Source: Oceanobacillus manasiensis (GTDB lineage Bacteria; Bacillota; Bacilli; Bacillales; Amphibacillaceae). Taken from it: 64,000 bases of DNA. Every line of letters begins with the position of its first letter. Position 1 is the stretch's first letter. The stretch is from assembly GCF_000724085.1 (NCBI RefSeq), contig NZ_CCDL010000004.1, positions 62,001 to 126,000 of the forward strand, given 5' to 3'. Of the stretch, positions 34,220-42,678 are shown piece by piece. The translations under genes and the position numbers were made by a program. The notes under the pieces are model-generated. The model was not told where the DNA came from. It saw only the letters and a program-made list of their open reading frames with translations, and did not search any database.

Positions 34220-34681
34220 CTATAAATGATATTTCATGCCTTCATGGGAATCTACAAAGCCTAACTTTTTATAAAATCGAAGTGCGTCTGGCCGTTGTTT
34301 ATCTGTAGTTAGCTGTACCACATGACAACCTTTTTCCTTTGCCCGTTGGATAGCCCATTTCATTAGTTGCTCTCCAATCCCGCTCCCACGTGCCCTTGAA
34401 TGTACTCTAACACTCTCAATTAGAGCTCTCCACCCACCTTGATAGGTTAAATACGGGATATAGGTTAGCTGGATAACCCCGATAACTTTTTCACTTTTTA
34501 TCGCGACAACTAATTCATTGTTATGATCCTGATCAATTGCCTGAAAAGCTTTCAAGTAGCATGTAGGAAGTGGCTGTTCATAACGCTCTCGCTTTTTCCC
34601 AAGCTCATCATCTGCAAGCATTTGCACAATCTCGCTTACATCCTCTTCCATAGCTATACGAAAACGCACAGTTGTGTCCAT
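34220..34681 (-). CDS. GNAT family N-acetyltransferase
   Basis: A 153-aa single-domain GNAT. VRFRIAMEEDVSEIVQML starts the fold; IESVRVHSRARGSGIGEQLMKWAIQRAKEKGC contains the R/Q-x-x-G-x-G acetyl-CoA loop; ALRFYKKLGFVDSHEGMKYHL is the typical end. The start at 34681 follows AGGTAGGG; longer frames place the site inside the gene. Related to the family of MarR-linked or PhnO-like acetyltransferases; substrate unknown. Confidence 0.9.
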   Translation of the reverse strand: MDTTVRFRIAMEEDVSEIVQMLADDELGKKRERYEQPLPTCYLKAFQAIDQDHNNELVVAIKSEKVIGVIQLTYIPYLTYQGGWRALIESVRVHSRARGSGIGEQLMKWAIQRAKEKGCHVVQLTTDKQRPDALRFYKKLGFVDSHEGMKYHL

Positions 34682-34776
34682 TGTCATCCCTACCTGTTTT
34701 TCTTTTATCATACCCCGCTATCTATTCTCCGCATAATACCGATTCGTAATCAAAGTCAATAAGTAAGGATGATACC

Positions 34777-35898
34777 TCATCCTTCTTGTTTGCTAGATTT
34801 GAACATATGCATACTCCATCCAAGCAGAAGAAGCGCCAGGAGAAAAACTGCTGGAAAACTTTGATACCATAGTGCCTCATTTTGTAGAAGAAGTACATTA
34901 TCTGGGTAAACTTGGCGGAACGGATTGAGCCAGGCCATAACCCCAGAAGGTAAAAGCCACCATAAAGCAAATCCTCCTAACAGTGTAACGAGAACTGCAA
35001 ATAGAGTAGCCAATGTCTGCTTGATTAGGAGGCTAAACAGGAAGCAGATAGTGATCACTAGAATAATAGTGGTAGAGATAAGGGCAAGCCCTTGAAGCAT
35101 ATACGTTTTGACAGTAAGGAATTGTATCGCCCCATTTTTCTCAAAGAGGACAGGGTAAGCAAACGTTCCCTTTTCTCCAAAGAAAAGTCCTAACAGGAAG
35201 GTAAAGCCAAGGATTCCCACCATTGCTAGCAGATACGTAATGATAGCACTCGCAAATTTGCTTATTATAATTTGGTGCTTTTCTAATGGTTGGGTAAACA
35301 GTAGATTCACAGAACGGTTTTCAAACTCCCCTGATAACGTATCACCAATAATTAATAGCATGAGAATAATTGCCCCAGCATTTATAAATAGGGTCAGTAT
35401 TTGTTTTAAAAAGTTGGGTAGTGCTGTGCTATAACGGTCGTGCTGTGGCATGATATCTTCATCTACTAATTTTTGATTCATAGCGGTTCGGTAATTGATT
35501 TCCTTTATTGGTATGGTTGTTTCTCCTCCTGCCTCCACATAGCTAGTCAGTTCATTATAGTATTGGTTTTCCAAGTTCAGTTGCTGTTTCCATTCGTCAG
35601 TGTTGATGAGATTTCTCACCTCATATAACTTATTTATCATGGAACTATTTATTCGCTGTAATTTCTGTTGCTCTTCATTCTCAGGATCTACTTCCAATTC
35701 CGCTATATGCAAACCCGCATTATTGTAATTGGCCTGCAGCAATTCTTCCAACTCTTTTTGCTCTTCTTTCACAATTTGCTCCTGAAAAACGAGATTGCGA
35801 ATAAACAAAAAGCTAATTCCTATGAAAACCAATAGAAGCAAGAAAAGGAATTTTCTACTAAAAATTATTTTTTTCAATTCAAAAGAGAGTAGTTTCAT
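34777..35898 (-). CDS. ABC-2 type permease (second permease of the peptide locus)
   Basis: A 373-aa ABC-2 permease with one N-terminal helix (FLFLLLLVFIGISFLFI), a large exterior loop of about 140 residues with coiled-coil character (VKEEQKELEELLQ), and five or six more helices at the C-terminal half. Motif TLSGEFENRSVNLLFTQPLEKHQIIISKF is typical of such permeases. Its start overlaps the stop of the ATPase gene by four bases. Works with the ATPase at 35895 and the other permease. Confidence 0.85.
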   Translation of the reverse strand: MKLLSFELKKIIFSRKFLFLLLLVFIGISFLFIRNLVFQEQIVKEEQKELEELLQANYNNAGLHIAELEVDPENEEQQKLQRINSSMINKLYEVRNLINTDEWKQQLNLENQYYNELTSYVEAGGETTIPIKEINYRTAMNQKLVDEDIMPQHDRYSTALPNFLKQILTLFINAGAIILMLLIIGDTLSGEFENRSVNLLFTQPLEKHQIIISKFASAIITYLLAMVGILGFTFLLGLFFGEKGTFAYPVLFEKNGAIQFLTVKTYMLQGLALISTTIILVITICFLFSLLIKQTLATLFAVLVTLLGGFALWWLLPSGVMAWLNPFRQVYPDNVLLLQNEALWYQSFPAVFLLALLLLGWSMHMFKSSKQEG

Positions 35899-36779
35899 AC
35901 GGAAGCTTCCCCTTCAAAAAGTTCACGGTATCGCTTCTCTGCTCCAACCTTTTGATTTTCAATGGAAATTATCTCAATTTGATTCTCATTTAAACAATCA
36001 ATAAATTGTTGCAGGGATACATCTGTTTCTTCAAAACGTAGTACACCCTTTTCTGCTAGACTATAAGGAATTCCTTTGGCATTAAGAACCTCTACTGCTT
36101 TATCCGCATTGCTAACAGATACTTCATATTGATTTAGATGAAGGCCTGTGAGTGACTCCTTGAGCAATGCGCCGTCCTTCATAAAATAAATGGTATTGGT
36201 AAGTCTATCGATTTCATCTAAGTTATGTGAGGATACGATAATCGTTGTCCCAATCTCAGCAAGCTCTAATAAGATATTACGCATGTTTATTGCACTTGTA
36301 GGATCCAAACCATTTAATGGTTCATCCATCAGTAAAAGCTTCGGTTCATTAATAATAACCATCGCAAGTAACAGATGCTGTTTCATCCCAAGCGAATAAT
36401 TTCGTACCCGTTTTTTTAAGTAGGATCCCATTCCTACACGCTCGACTACTTCTTTAATTTTACTTTGATCAATATGTTGCGCCTGACAAATAAACTTCAA
36501 ATGGTCATAGCCCGTTAAATCGCCATACAAGATACGATTATCCTGCAAATAGGACACATCATAAAATAGCGAACTATCTTTGTGGTTTTTTCCAAGGAGC
36601 TCAATGCTCCCCTCATCTACTGTCAGCAGATTCGTCATACAATTTAATAAGGTCGTTTTACCCGAACCGTTCGGACCGACTAGGGCAATAATCTGTGGCG
36701 ATTCAATTTTAATATTGATTCCTTTAAGTACAAGCTGTTTTTTGTATCGTTTTTTAAGATTAGCTACATTTACAATCAT
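35895..36779 (-). CDS. ABC transporter ATPase
   Basis: A 294-aa ATPase. Walker A GPNGSGKTT, Q-loop QDNRI, signature YSLGMKQ, Walker B LLLMDEPLNGLD and the His switch SSHNLDEI are all intact, so it should be active. After residue 220 a regulatory tail follows (SLQQFIDCLNENQIEIISIE). The start at 36779 (MIVNVANLKKRYKKQ) follows GAGGGGGG at six bases; the longer upstream frame lies in the preceding gene's end. The closest pattern is CcmA/BcrA-type ATPases that drive self-protection or export. Confidence 0.93.
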   Translation of the reverse strand: MIVNVANLKKRYKKQLVLKGINIKIESPQIIALVGPNGSGKTTLLNCMTNLLTVDEGSIELLGKNHKDSSLFYDVSYLQDNRILYGDLTGYDHLKFICQAQHIDQSKIKEVVERVGMGSYLKKRVRNYSLGMKQHLLLAMVIINEPKLLLMDEPLNGLDPTSAINMRNILLELAEIGTTIIVSSHNLDEIDRLTNTIYFMKDGALLKESLTGLHLNQYEVSVSNADKAVEVLNAKGIPYSLAEKGVLRFEETDVSLQQFIDCLNENQIEIISIENQKVGAEKRYRELFEGEASV

Positions 36780-36793
36780 GTTCTTCCCCCCTC

Positions 36794-38050
36794 TTATGAA
36801 AACCGCTTCTGTAAAATAGTAACCCCATAGGCCACCAGCCATAAAAGCAGACTTGAAACGGCGAGTACGATCATTCCTTGGTTAAATGAAAAACTACTAT
36901 TTTCTAACGTAAGCGCCAATTCATTTGTAATTACTTCTCTGACAGAAAAATAGTGGAATGGAATATAAGGAGCAATCATGGACATCACTGAATCCGCACT
37001 TAATCCTATCCCCGCAAACAATATGGCGATCGTTAAACCAATTGATACTAAGGCTTTTTTCGTAATAATGGAAAACAAGAATAAAATGGAATAGCAAAAG
37101 ATCAACACCAAGAAAAAGAGACTAGCAGATTGAAGTAAAAATGTGCCCATGTTCATAAAGCTAAAGGAGAATTCTTCCCCATAAATTAAAACAGGGTAAT
37201 CCCAATCACCGAACCGGTCAAAGATTGCCCCGAGGATGAATGAAAGCAGTACAGTGCCGAATAGTAAAAGGAATGTTACCAAAAGTATCGTTAAAAATTT
37301 CCCTATAAATAGCTTAGAACGGCGTATCGGTTGGGTACGCAATAGCTGGATTGATCCATTTTTGCCAAGCCCTTCTTTTGTGACCATGTCACCAAAAAGA
37401 AAGAGAAAAAAACATGCACCTAAAATGTTGAATACGAATGTAAACACATGGTTAGTGAAGTAAATACCGGTTGAAGAATATTTCGTACTGAATTCCTTTA
37501 GGAAAGCTTCCATATCTGGGGGCTCGTACACTTGATCATATAGCGTTACCCAAGAGAAAAGATCTATTGGATAAACAGGGGTAATATCTTTATCCCTTAA
37601 CCACTTGTGATATTCCAGCCTGCTTTCTTCAGTAACAAGCGTGGGCCATGCAGCAGAGTAATATTCATCACGAAATATGCGGTTATCGACATGCTGTTCA
37701 TATTGTTCTATTTCCTTATTTAATAAAGGGGTCCATTCTCCATTTCTAAAATGTTCTATCTCTTGTTGTTTAACTTCGATGTCTTCCTTATTAAATTCGA
37801 GGTTTCCAGCTGTTTCCTTATCTTCCGCATCCAACTCACCTGCCTCAATGGCAACCTCTATATTATTAATCTCACTTTGCATCCTAGAGATATCTGCTTC
37901 ATTTTCTAAGATTAAATCATCTGTATGCAACGTATGTATGTGAACATATATATAATAACTAAGTATAAAGAGGAGGCAGCCAATTAATAGGACACGGAAG
38001 AAAGTTGACCTTGCCATTTTTTTTAATTCAAAACGAATAATTGTGAGCAA
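36794..38050 (-). CDS. ABC-2 type permease (first permease of the peptide locus)
   Basis: A 418-aa permease starting with TTG at 38050 behind AGGTGG (MLTIIRFELKKMARSTFFR); the long frame upstream has no ribosome site. One N-terminal helix, a roughly 170-residue exterior domain rich in Glu/Trp, then five or six helices. LGKNGSIQLLRTQPIRRSKLFIGKF matches the corresponding motif of the second permease, so the two are distant paralogues. Follows the secreted peptide gene on the same strand. Confidence 0.82.
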   Translation of the reverse strand: MLTIIRFELKKMARSTFFRVLLIGCLLFILSYYIYVHIHTLHTDDLILENEADISRMQSEINNIEVAIEAGELDAEDKETAGNLEFNKEDIEVKQQEIEHFRNGEWTPLLNKEIEQYEQHVDNRIFRDEYYSAAWPTLVTEESRLEYHKWLRDKDITPVYPIDLFSWVTLYDQVYEPPDMEAFLKEFSTKYSSTGIYFTNHVFTFVFNILGACFFLFLFGDMVTKEGLGKNGSIQLLRTQPIRRSKLFIGKFLTILLVTFLLLFGTVLLSFILGAIFDRFGDWDYPVLIYGEEFSFSFMNMGTFLLQSASLFFLVLIFCYSILFLFSIITKKALVSIGLTIAILFAGIGLSADSVMSMIAPYIPFHYFSVREVITNELALTLENSSFSFNQGMIVLAVSSLLLWLVAYGVTILQKRFS

Positions 38051-38110
38051 TGTACCACCTGCTTTTTTATTTATACATGGCTGTTTTTGTATTAGCGTTA
38101 ACGGTGAGAA

Positions 38111-38141
38111 TAGGGGAAACGCTTGTATATCGTTTCCCCTA
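38111..38141 (-). terminator. Internal hairpin between peptide and ABC genes
   Basis: A perfect 11-bp stem TAGGGGAAACG/CGTTTCCCCTA with a nine-base loop lies 10 bp after the peptide stop. There is no T run, so it looks like a read-through attenuator or an mRNA-stabilising hairpin that lets the peptide be made in excess of the transporter, a common arrangement in peptide operons. Confidence 0.7.
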
Positions 38142-38151
38142 CATATCATTG

Positions 38152-38472
38152 CTATTTGTCTGTTATTTCTAAAGAGGTCATCGCACATGGTCCTGAGCAA
38201 GATACTGTACCATAGTACCTAGCAATTGTTCTTGTGCCGTCATACTGATAACCATTTAAAGAGAGTGTCCCTTTCCAACCACCTTTATTATAATAATATG
38301 TTGGACTAGGTGTTACATTACCAGGTAGATAGTCAATATAATAAATTGTTTTTGATTGAGCAAGTACTTCTTCCCCACTATCACTAGTGGCAGCATTAGA
38401 TTGTACAGGTACTCCAAAGCTTAATATAAGCGCTAAACCAATGACACCAAAAATCCCCAATTTTTTCTTCAT
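38152..38472 (-). CDS. Small secreted peptide, possible bacteriocin-like
   Basis: A 106-aa precursor. Residues 1-27 form a Sec signal peptide (KLGIFGVIGLALILSFGVPVQ, cleavage near SNA). After an acidic pro-like part (DSGEEVLAQ) the mature region is Tyr/Gly-rich: YYYNKGGWKGTLSLNGYQY, then TIARYYGTVSCSGPC with Cys92 and Cys96. The GGW-x-GTL...Y-x-GTV pattern resembles small beta-strand exported proteins of Bacillus that I cannot name. AGGAGG precedes the ATG. Immediately followed by an ABC operon. An antimicrobial, signalling or adhesive role are all open. Confidence 0.72.
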   Translation of the reverse strand: MKKKLGIFGVIGLALILSFGVPVQSNAATSDSGEEVLAQSKTIYYIDYLPGNVTPSPTYYYNKGGWKGTLSLNGYQYDGTRTIARYYGTVSCSGPCAMTSLEITDK

Positions 38473-38601
38473 CTAATCACCTCCTTCTCTCTATATAAAA
38501 CTTCGACATTCCTACTTAAATTCCTTTTGAAGTATTAAAAAAATTACAAATTTATGATATATTTGGAATGTAAGCCATAATATAACGAAGAGTGGGATGA
38601 T

Positions 38602-39123
38602 ATGAGAAGCAGTGTCAGTATTTTAATTGTGTGTATAGCAATCCTTTTTACAGGCTGTTCAAATGGAACGGAAGATACAGTTAAAAAAGAACCTCCAACT
38701 ACTACGCAAGAGGCAAATGCTCAACTCGGAAATCCAGCTACAATTGGGTTAGGAAATTCTTCTGGTTCCATGGATGGGATACTAGATGCTTTTTGCTGGG
38801 AAGAAACTTGCACATTTAAGCCTGAACCTCCAGACAAGTTGTTACAAGGGGTTCCTCCACTTGTGGTAAGCCCTGGAGACAAGGTAGATATTCTGGTTTC
38901 TAGCGACCCTTCGTCACCTGAAGAAGTAGCTAAACCTGATAGCATTATCATTTCGCAAAGTAACATAAATAGTGAGGAATCAATCGAAGTATTGGTCGAG
39001 AATGATAGTTTCATCGCACCGAAAGACCCAGGAAGGTATTATTACACGAGCACCGCAGAATGGAATGAAAAACTAAAAGGCACCGCTGTCTACGCTCATT
39101 CCTTGTTAGTTAAGGAAGACTAG
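38602..39123 (+). CDS. Lipoprotein, CWEExC type (copy 1)
   Basis: A 173-aa lipoprotein. The lipobox FTGC puts the lipidated Cys at 19; a Thr/Pro-rich linker follows, then a compact domain with DAFCWEETCTFKPEPPDKLLQG (Cys65, Cys70) and a C-terminal strand region GRYYYTSTAEWNEKLKGTAVYAHSLLV. The two cysteines probably form a disulfide. Function unknown. Divergent from the secreted peptide gene (129-bp shared upstream region), tandem with its paralogue at 39184. Confidence 0.8.
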   Translation: MRSSVSILIVCIAILFTGCSNGTEDTVKKEPPTTTQEANAQLGNPATIGLGNSSGSMDGILDAFCWEETCTFKPEPPDKLLQGVPPLVVSPGDKVDILVSSDPSSPEEVAKPDSIIISQSNINSEESIEVLVENDSFIAPKDPGRYYYTSTAEWNEKLKGTAVYAHSLLVKED

Positions 39124-39183
39124 GATTTCTTGCTGCAAGATGGCCGCTAACATCCCATAAAGAAATTTCGAGGGGGAAATATT

Positions 39184-39705
39184 ATGAAATTACTATTTGC
39201 TTTCATACTTATTACCATTTCACTAATTTTCACAGGCTGTTCGAATGATGAGTCTGAGCCTGCTAAGGAAGAAGCTCCTTCCTCCACTACGAAAGTGGGA
39301 AGTCAACAGGTCAGTCCTCCTTATATAGGTATAAGTGCTGGTGCCAATTCAACTGCTGCAATGCTAGACACTTATTGTTGGGAAGAAAACTGTTCACTCA
39401 CTCCTGATCCTCCCAACGAATTGTTGTTGGGTGAGACGCCGCTTCGTGTTAAACCTGGAGAGAAAGTTGAATTCACCTTCTCTACAGGCGATGCCACAGC
39501 CCCTTATGAAATTTACACACCTGCTGTCAGCATCGTTCAAATAGAAACCAATGGTGAAGAGGAAACAGATGTTAATGGAGAAAACAGTAGTATAACTGCT
39601 CCTACTGTAGAAGGAAAATACTACTATAACATTACTACAGAATGGGATGGCGAACTTACAGGAACAGCAATTTACGCATTTTCTTTATTAGTACGAAAGG
39701 AATAG
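39184..39705 (+). CDS. Lipoprotein, CWEExC type (copy 2)
   Basis: A 173-aa paralogue of the preceding gene. Lipidated Cys19 and the pair Cys65/Cys70 fall at identical residue numbers, with DTYCWEENCSLTPDPPNELL and GKYYYNITTEWDGELTGTAIYAFSLLV matching. The central part (residues 85-145) has diverged. AGGGGG precedes the ATG. It ends five bases before the convergent stop at 39711. Tandem duplication with strict length conservation suggests both remain under selection. Confidence 0.8.
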   Translation: MKLLFAFILITISLIFTGCSNDESEPAKEEAPSSTTKVGSQQVSPPYIGISAGANSTAAMLDTYCWEENCSLTPDPPNELLLGETPLRVKPGEKVEFTFSTGDATAPYEIYTPAVSIVQIETNGEEETDVNGENSSITAPTVEGKYYYNITTEWDGELTGTAIYAFSLLVRKE

Positions 39706-39710
39706 TGTCC

Positions 39711-41225
39711 TCAAAATTTAGGTCTTCCTTTAAGATCTTTTTTTTCCAGGTGAAATTGATTCATGATTTGCTGAAATATAAACGCCTTTAGATCTACAAA
39801 TCGTGGATAAATGGGCTTGGCTGTTGAACCTGCAATAATTAACGGTACGAGCGACTCCTGTTTATGCAATGAACCGTGAGCTGCCCCAGCCAAATGAAAT
39901 GGTGTTGACTGGGCCTTGAATTCGCATCCGGGTTTGGCATTTACCACAAGAAACCTCCCCGATTGGGAATGAAGGGCACCGTACAACCTGGATAATGCGT
40001 CAGGAAACTTCCCAAATGCAAGCCTGTCTCCATCAGTCCTTTTTAAATCAAGCACTTCAAGATCCCCTTCAATATGCCAGCTTTGACCATATATATCTTG
40101 TGTATTTCCACCTTGAGAAAAGGTTATACGTCCTTCCACTATGCCAGATTCTACATGAATGTGGTTTTGATCCTTCCAGGCGATTACATCAATTCGCTTA
40201 TCCGCTTTAAGGGGTTCTATTAATGGTGACAATGGTAGCTTCTCATCTAGCACGTAAATATAAGCCATACGTTGATTCACACTAAAAACGAGTTGATCTT
40301 TTTTTTGAATAGGGCGTTGAATCTTTGCGATCCGATAATGATGAAGTGATTTTCGTAAATCTATTACAACTTGCTTGTAACTCATCCCAGAAGGTGCGTG
40401 GCCATTATCACCAATTACGAGCCAGATATTCTTTTTAAGAGCTTCTTCCCAGCTGGAGTATAGATTTAATGTCTTCTGGATTTCCCGGTCAATTTTTGTA
40501 ATTCCTTTTATATCCATTGGTCCCCTAAAATGAATACGAGCGTCCAAGTCCTGAAATATACAAAAGGTAAAGCCGGGGAGTTTATTCGTGCGAATTAAAT
40601 GGCGCAGCTCCCGTGCCGTAAATTTGTGGTTCCCTGCAGCTAGCTGTGTCGGAAAACCCCATCTCCTAATTTTAGAAAAAACTCCTAAGGAAAAAACAGG
40701 CGTCGTCTGACTAATCCAGGTGCCCTTTTCAAATCTCGTTAATCCGCGCAGTAACCGAGGAGCCTTCAACCTTTTAGGCGTATTTCCCCGATAGACAAAC
40801 GAATTAATAGACGCTGAGGACACCCCTTCTTTTGCAAGGTCTTCGTAAATGGTAGTTACTGCTGTACTCATATGCTCATTATTTAGTCGGTAGAGCATGT
40901 TATGTATAGATTTGCGCATTCCAATTCGAAAGGTTTCTCTAACACCTGTTCCATAGTTAACAAATTGTTTTTTGTTCGTATCAAACCAATTCAACCCCGG
41001 AATATGATGTTGGTCAGGGTAGGTGCCTGTTAAAAGGCTACTATCAATGGTTACGGACATGGTTGGATAAGAGCTGACCATCTCAGGAAAATAGGTACCA
41101 TTTTCCATTAGGAACTTTAATGCTGGAGCACGTCCTGTTTGGACCGCTACCTCAAGTGGATAGGACATTAATGAATCGATGTTTAACAGTATTACTGGCT
41201 TTTCCGGCTTTTTGTATTGGGGCAT
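39711..41225 (-). CDS. Alkaline-phosphatase-superfamily phosphodiesterase
   Basis: A 504-aa cytosolic metal enzyme of the type I phosphodiesterase/nucleotide pyrophosphatase group. N-terminal LLNIDSLMSYPLEVA has the first metal Asp, SSYPTMSVTIDSSLLTG the Thr/Ser nucleophile region, LVIGDNGHAPSG the late Asp/His pair, and HLAGAAHGSLHKQESLVPLIIAG the last His. It would hydrolyse phosphodiester or phosphomonoester bonds; substrate unknown. It starts after AGGAAGA, with the 21-bp arrays immediately upstream. Confidence 0.83.
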   Translation of the reverse strand: MPQYKKPEKPVILLNIDSLMSYPLEVAVQTGRAPALKFLMENGTYFPEMVSSYPTMSVTIDSSLLTGTYPDQHHIPGLNWFDTNKKQFVNYGTGVRETFRIGMRKSIHNMLYRLNNEHMSTAVTTIYEDLAKEGVSSASINSFVYRGNTPKRLKAPRLLRGLTRFEKGTWISQTTPVFSLGVFSKIRRWGFPTQLAAGNHKFTARELRHLIRTNKLPGFTFCIFQDLDARIHFRGPMDIKGITKIDREIQKTLNLYSSWEEALKKNIWLVIGDNGHAPSGMSYKQVVIDLRKSLHHYRIAKIQRPIQKKDQLVFSVNQRMAYIYVLDEKLPLSPLIEPLKADKRIDVIAWKDQNHIHVESGIVEGRITFSQGGNTQDIYGQSWHIEGDLEVLDLKRTDGDRLAFGKFPDALSRLYGALHSQSGRFLVVNAKPGCEFKAQSTPFHLAGAAHGSLHKQESLVPLIIAGSTAKPIYPRFVDLKAFIFQQIMNQFHLEKKDLKGRPKF

Positions 41226-41320
41226 TTTGCTATTCTTCCTCTCTATACAGTGTTTGACTAGACCTAGTTTAACCAGGCATGCTGAAACAATCCGTATAGA
41301 GATTCGGTTTATGGGGTTCT

Positions 41321-41488
41321 GGTTTCACTTTGTGGTGCTTTGGTTTCACTTTGCTGGGCTTTGGTTTCACTTTGTGGTGCTCTCGTTTCACTTTGCGGCG
41401 CTCTGGTTTCACTTTGTGGTGTTCTGGTTTCACTTTGTGGTGCTCTGGTTTCACTTTGCGGCGCTTTAGTTTCACTTTGCGTCTGTCT
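41321..41488. repeat. 21-bp tandem repeat array, GGTTTCACTTTG type (8 units)
   Basis: Eight exact-period 21-bp units with core GGTTTCACTTTG, a variable triplet, and GTGCT then CT or TT. The core and tail are the same as in the array at 16210-16534, showing one repeat family at two loci 25 kb apart. All frames stay open but have no ribosome site; apparent peptides are seven-residue echoes. Confidence 0.93.
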
Positions 41489-41492
41489 GGAT

Positions 41493-41675
41493 CTGACGCG
41501 ACATCACCTCTTTCCGACGCGGCTTTATCTCCTTCCGACGTGACTTTGCCTCCTTCTGACGCGGCTTTACCTCCTTCCGACGCGACTTTGCCTCCTTCTG
41601 ACGCGACTTCCTCTCTTTCCGACGCGACATCACCTCATTCCGACGCGATTTCCTCTCTTTCCGACGCGACTCTCC
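41493..41675. repeat. 21-bp tandem repeat array, CGACGCGACTTT type (8.7 units)
   Basis: Directly after the previous array, a second set of 21-bp units with a different core, CCGACGCGACTTT plus a C/T-rich half (CCTCCTT or TCTCTTT). Eight full units and a 15-base partial unit. Phase is almost continuous with the first array (four extra bases). The gap 41226-41763 is filled by the two arrays and the operon terminator. Confidence 0.92.
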
Positions 41676-41704
41676 AAACGCTCCTCCCCACAAAGCAAAT
41701 TTCA

Positions 41705-41754
41705 ACAAAACAAAACTCCCCTAGCAAGAAACACTCACCCTGCTAGAGGAGTTT
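41705..41754 (-). terminator. Terminator of the methylcitrate operon
   Basis: Minus strand AAACTCCTCTAGCA pairs with TGCTAGGGGAGTTTT (one mismatch), followed by GTTTTG, 10 bp past the stop at 41764. Confidence 0.85.
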
Positions 41755-41763
41755 CAATTCTAC

Positions 41764-42666
41764 CTATTTATCCAGCACCGTCTTGGCGATGTTCTGGTCT
41801 AACTCTTCGAAATCATGATAGGAAATTGTTTCGTATAGTTCTTTTCTTGTTTGCATATCTGAGACACCTTCCTTTTGTGTCCCTTCTTCTTTTATTAACT
41901 GGAAAATCCGTTCATATGCCTTTGCCGCTACGCGTAATGAGGTAACAGGATAGATCACCATTTTAAAGCCCATATCCTGGAAGGCTTCCGCTGATATATA
42001 TGGTGTTTTACCAAACTCGGTCATGTTGGCTAATAATGGGACATCCACCTTCTCAGCAAAGAGGCGGAATTCTTCATCTGACTGTAAGGCCTCTGGGAAT
42101 ATCGCATCTGTTCCTGCCTCCACATATGCTAATGCACGTGCTATTGTAGCCTCCATGCCTTCATCGGCTCTGGCGTCAGTTCTAGCAACAATGACAAGAG
42201 AAGGTGCTGCTTTTTTAATGGCCTGGATTTTCTGCGCCATTTCCTCTGTCGTTACAAGTTGTTTTCCATTCAAATGCCCACATTTCTTTGGAAGCTGTTG
42301 GTCCTCAATTTGTACGGCAGCTACGTTTGCTTCTACCATTTCTCTTGCAGTACGTGCGACATTTAGTACCCCGCCAAATCCTGTATCAATATCAACCAAC
42401 ACAGGAAGGTTCGTTGCACGAATGAGATCACGGGCTCTCTCAGCCATCTCAGTTGATGTGACCATTCCTAAATCTGGCAGCCCTTTGCTTGCGGTGTAAG
42501 CACCACCAGAGAGGTATAAAGCGGAGAATCCCGCCTTTTTAGCAATAAGTGCTGCCATGGCATCATGGGCACCCGGAATTTGCAAGATGGTTTCCTGTTG
42601 AATTAATTCTTTAAATTGCTCAGCTAGCTTCTGCTGCGGTACAGCTTCGTCTACAATCCATGCCAT
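41764..42666 (-). CDS. mmgF: Methylisocitrate lyase
   Basis: Cleaves 2-methylisocitrate into pyruvate and succinate, the last step of the 2-methylcitrate cycle for propionyl-CoA. The 300-aa protein has the catalytic KKCGH motif with Cys129, the metal site VDIDTGFGG and ARTDAR. Equivalent to PrpB. Third gene of an operon with the synthase and dehydratase, 12 bp after mmgE. Confidence 0.95.
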   Translation of the reverse strand: MAWIVDEAVPQQKLAEQFKELIQQETILQIPGAHDAMAALIAKKAGFSALYLSGGAYTASKGLPDLGMVTSTEMAERARDLIRATNLPVLVDIDTGFGGVLNVARTAREMVEANVAAVQIEDQQLPKKCGHLNGKQLVTTEEMAQKIQAIKKAAPSLVIVARTDARADEGMEATIARALAYVEAGTDAIFPEALQSDEEFRLFAEKVDVPLLANMTEFGKTPYISAEAFQDMGFKMVIYPVTSLRVAAKAYERIFQLIKEEGTQKEGVSDMQTRKELYETISYHDFEELDQNIAKTVLDK

Positions 42667-42678
42667 CGTATATTCCTC

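Noticed and set aside
41179-41746. Open frames over the 41-kb arrays
   Set aside because: Same reason: open in several frames on both strands without a ribosome site.
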